This document shows, piece by piece, positions 61,089-64,000 of a stretch of DNA of 64,000 bases (position 1 is the first letter of the stretch; the number at the start of each line of letters is the position of its first letter). The position numbers and the translations under genes are program-made. The notes under the pieces were generated by a model, which did no database searches, was not told the origin of the DNA, and worked only from the letters and a program-made list of their open reading frames with translations. The stretch is from Acanthornis magna. Taxonomy: Eukaryota > Chordata > Aves > Passeriformes > Acanthizidae. The stretch lies in NCBI GenBank assembly GCA_036785705.1, contig JAWUZG010000018.1, forward strand, positions 7,847,501-7,911,500. The letters run 5' to 3'.

Positions 61089-64000
61089 CTGCAAGGAAAA
61101 GACTGTTTAGGTAGGAACCAGCATCACGCAATTAAATCTAGTTTTATTAGAAGCACACTAAGCTATTATTCTTAAATATCTATAAATAAAAGGTGCCTAA
61201 CAAACACTGTCTCTTAGATATTGTGTAGAGTTCTGAAAAACAGCACTATATGCACATGGATACAGTTTCAAACCTACCCCACAGTTTAAAAGAAAACATA
61301 ACATAGATAATTAAAGACATGTCCTTCAAAAGCACAGCAAGGAGCCATCCTATGCATCCTAAAAACCCAAGTGCCATTGGGTTTTTATTTATATTCCTGT
61401 ACAGTGCCTGAGGCTCTGTACAGGAATATAAATAAGCATACTCTGTATGGAGAAACCAAAAAATATACTTCAAATGGCAATGACCTGGTATAACTACAGC
61501 TGATATAACTACTACTATGAACTGTATGTAGCCATACAAACTGTGCGGATACATACAGTTTTTGGCACTTTGAGAACTTCTCAACCATGATGTATTTATG
61601 TCATTATAATTCATCCTTAAATCCTCCATATTAAAAACATACATTGAGGAGGGTTACTTCCTACTCGTAGAGTTAGGAAAAACATCTGGGCTCACACAAG
61701 TAATAAAAATCAACCCTTTTGTAAAAATTGTTGGAATTAACCAAAATACAGATTTATTTCTTCCCTGCTTTTAAAATTATTTCATTCTATAACAGTTAAA
61801 TAAAACATTACTTTTTTTTTTTTTTTTTCAAATAACGGAGATACTATTTATGGCAAATTATCACTTTGTTAAAAAATATAAACAAAATCACAAAAACATA
61901 CTTTAAAATTTCAAAAACATCCCAATTTCTCATTTGCCAACAGCTTCATTGCTTTCAGTTTTCATCTTTCAGAACTTTCTGCTCAAGTTTGAGGGACCCA
62001 TCAATTCAAAAGAAGAGGAATGACCAGGAAGGCTGTCTACCCTATCCTTTCTAGAGCAGGTAACAAACTGACCCAGCAGTTCTCATTCTTTTCCACATGT
62101 AAGTATCAACTGCAAATCTCACACCCATTGAATAAGTCACACAACTGCTCACAACAGATGTATACATTTTTGAAAGGAAATCTTTTTAATACTTGTATTT
62201 TTAATTACTCTTCCTGCTTTCTAGTGGGTTTTGAACACTGAATGAATAACAGGGCTTGAAGATTGAAAAATTAGATACAATTCATTTAAAGTTTATACAA
62301 CACAGGAGTGATAAATGTACTATTTGAAAAAGATTTTTCAAATGGATATACACTCTGAGATGGCTGAAGTGATATAAATAATGTCAAAAATGGAAACGAA
62401 ATGTTCATTCAGGTCAAACAAGTCTTATACATTCATCTGAAGATACTATTTTTTTCTCCTTTAAATTAAAACACTTTTTTTTTTTGAGAAAAAGTTGGCC
62501 AGCAGACCTGTATACTATGCAGCTGAGAAGAGAAAAGCACAGCCTAACTAAGCATGACAAAAACAAAGGCTTTGAGAGGCTGAAAAGGAAAAACAGGAAA
62601 ACACACTGTTTACGGTGCTACTACGTAGTGTCTGTGATAAGGTTTTGGAAGCAAATGGGGCTGCAGGGTTTCTTCTTTGAGGAGATGGAAAGAGGGCATA
62701 ACAAGGTCAGTGCAGGGGAGGGTGATGCAGACCTGAGCAGGGACATCCCCAGAGGGCCTGTGGTCCACGGGAACAAATGCTGGAGCACAGGAGGAGTGAA
62801 AGCAAGAAATGGCACAGAGAAATTGCTACACACTGAGCCCGATCATTTTCACTGTCCTTTCTCCCACTGAAGGCACTGGGTGTGACCACTGGCTGTGGTA
62901 CCATGAGGAAGGAGAGGAGCCTGTTGTGATGCTCACCCTAAAATGTCTCCCTAGCAGTGACCTAAACAATCCCTTGGGCATACTGGTCTGGGTGCTCAGG
63001 ATAAACAACAGCAGAACTTCTTCACTCAAAGAAGAGAATTTAAATTACAAAGTGTCAAAGCCACATCTGAACACGGAAATTATGTTTATGTGGAAGAAGG
63101 TTCCCTTTCAAAAAATTACTCTACGTGTAGTCTCTTGAAGTAAATAGTGCCTAGGAATCCAGTAATTTGAAATTTATGGTTTTAACCTTCCAGCAATGTG
63201 ATTCAAGAGTGTACTTTTAAAGTCATACATTATTTCTGACTAATGCTTTTAATCCCCCTTAGCTCATTATTCTGTGTGAGTGTAAATGGAGCTCAGCTTC
63301 ATCATACATACAGCCCTCCATCCTACACTTGAGCAATTTAACAGCAAAGTATTTTATTGTTCTGTCAACATTTCACAATGTGCTCCTCAATTACCATAAT
63401 GATGTGTCAGTCTGGGTTCCTAGACCAGACAAACACACTGCAGTGCAAACAGCAAACTCAAGAACCATTTTTTGGTGAGCAGCTTTTATTCACACAGCCC
63501 CTTCCCATTTCTGCTCCAGCACTCACCCACTGTATCTATAACAGGGCAGGTTTTGTGCCTTAATGGAGATAAACATAATAAACAGGGGCAGAGTCTGCAA
63601 GTGTAAAGGTCTGCCCTGGAAATCTGACCAGCTCCAATCAAAGGGGTGTATCTCCAACAGAGATCAGCCACCACTTTAACAAACCTGCACACAAAGCTGT
63701 TTTACCCTTCACTGAAAATTCAAGCCTTCTGTGAACCCATTTTTACTTCACTTTATTTTAACAAAGACTCAGCAAAATTCTGGGAATTAATCAGTCTGAG
63801 TCAGGCACAGTTTCATATTTCTAACAAGTGTGCTAAAGCCAAATGTATGGTTTGGCAGAAGAAATTGAAAAGCTAAAAAAAATAAAATAATGTGACTATG
63901 GAAAATATTTAAGATTTGAAAATCAAGTGCTGAAATGACAAAATAAATTCATGAAGAATGGATAACAGCTAAGAATACTGACTTGCTGTAAGCATGGAAT
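61089..64000 (-). other. SLC2A9: Intron 5' of the TM3 exon (partial)
   Basis: The sequence runs from the window edge to the acceptor of the TM3 exon, with a pyrimidine-rich tract and TTGCAG just before 61088. I looked on the minus strand for the TM1-TM2 exons (YGYNL- and WSVTVSIFAIGG-like stretches) and did not see them, so they lie further right. It contains the 51-bp palindrome at 61385-61435, a smaller inverted repeat at 61520-61560, a 17-T run at 61812-61828 and an 11-T run at 62475-62485. The short ORFs here on either strand resemble nothing I know. Confidence 0.8.
61385..61435. repeat. 51-bp near-perfect palindrome
   Basis: TTATTTATATTCCTGTACAG (61385-61404) is the exact reverse complement of CTGTACAGGAATATAAATAA (61416-61435). 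The middle continues the symmetry (GCCT 61406-61409 with AGGC 61411-61414 around base 61410), broken only by a T/T pair at 61405/61415. That gives 24 of 25 paired positions. A second inverted repeat (AACTGTATGTA 61520-61530 with TACATACAGTT 61550-61560) lies 85 bp to the right. Confidence 0.95.

Noticed and set aside
61385..61435. Palindrome as a microRNA precursor
   Set aside because: The symmetry runs to the central base, leaving almost no terminal loop, and the stem of about 25 bp is shorter than usual for a precursor; kept as a structural finding only.
61246..61644. 132-codon minus-strand ORF with hydrophobic stretches in the same sense as SLC2A9
   Set aside because: I checked it as a possible TM1-TM2 exon. 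It lacks the GLUT TM1-TM2 motifs and includes the palindrome; hydrophobicity follows from T-rich sequence.

Overview
This is a stretch of vertebrate, very probably avian, nuclear DNA lying entirely inside one gene on the minus strand. Eight exons, all bounded by AG acceptors and GT donors, join in phase into a 336-codon reading frame without a stop. It matches SLC2A9 (GLUT9), the facilitative urate/hexose transporter of the class II GLUT family. The case for a bird is the SLC2A9 sequence together with three CR1-type LINE 3' ends (near 37.6, 48.4 and 59.0 kb), the absence of recognisable mammalian SINEs, and fairly compact AT-rich introns. Another sauropsid cannot be excluded by eye.

Reading 5' to 3' on the minus strand (right to left), the exons are: 61088-60964 (TM3), 59850-59705 (TM4-TM5), 45853-45721 (TM6 and the PESPR motif), 38604-38417 (cytoplasmic loop and TM7), 33435-33325 (outer loop and TM8), 26120-26019 (the GRR loop and TM9), 23939-23864 (TM10) and 7873-7746 (end of TM10, loop, TM11). 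The N-terminal exons (start codon, TM1-TM2) lie to the right of base 64000. The last coding sequence (TM12, the PETK-like motif, C-terminal tail, stop) lies to the left of base 1; I looked for both ends in the flanking sequence and did not see them. About 98% of the window is intron.

The introns hold no second gene that I can support. They carry the CR1 fragments, a perfect 168-bp tandem duplication at 10748-11085, a 32-A homopolymer, some simple-sequence tracts, and a noticeable number of perfect short inverted repeats. The most striking of these is a 51-bp near-perfect palindrome at 61385-61435. I found no novel multi-gene system. The points most worth a second look are the duplication, the palindromes, and the transporter itself, since birds excrete nitrogen as urate.
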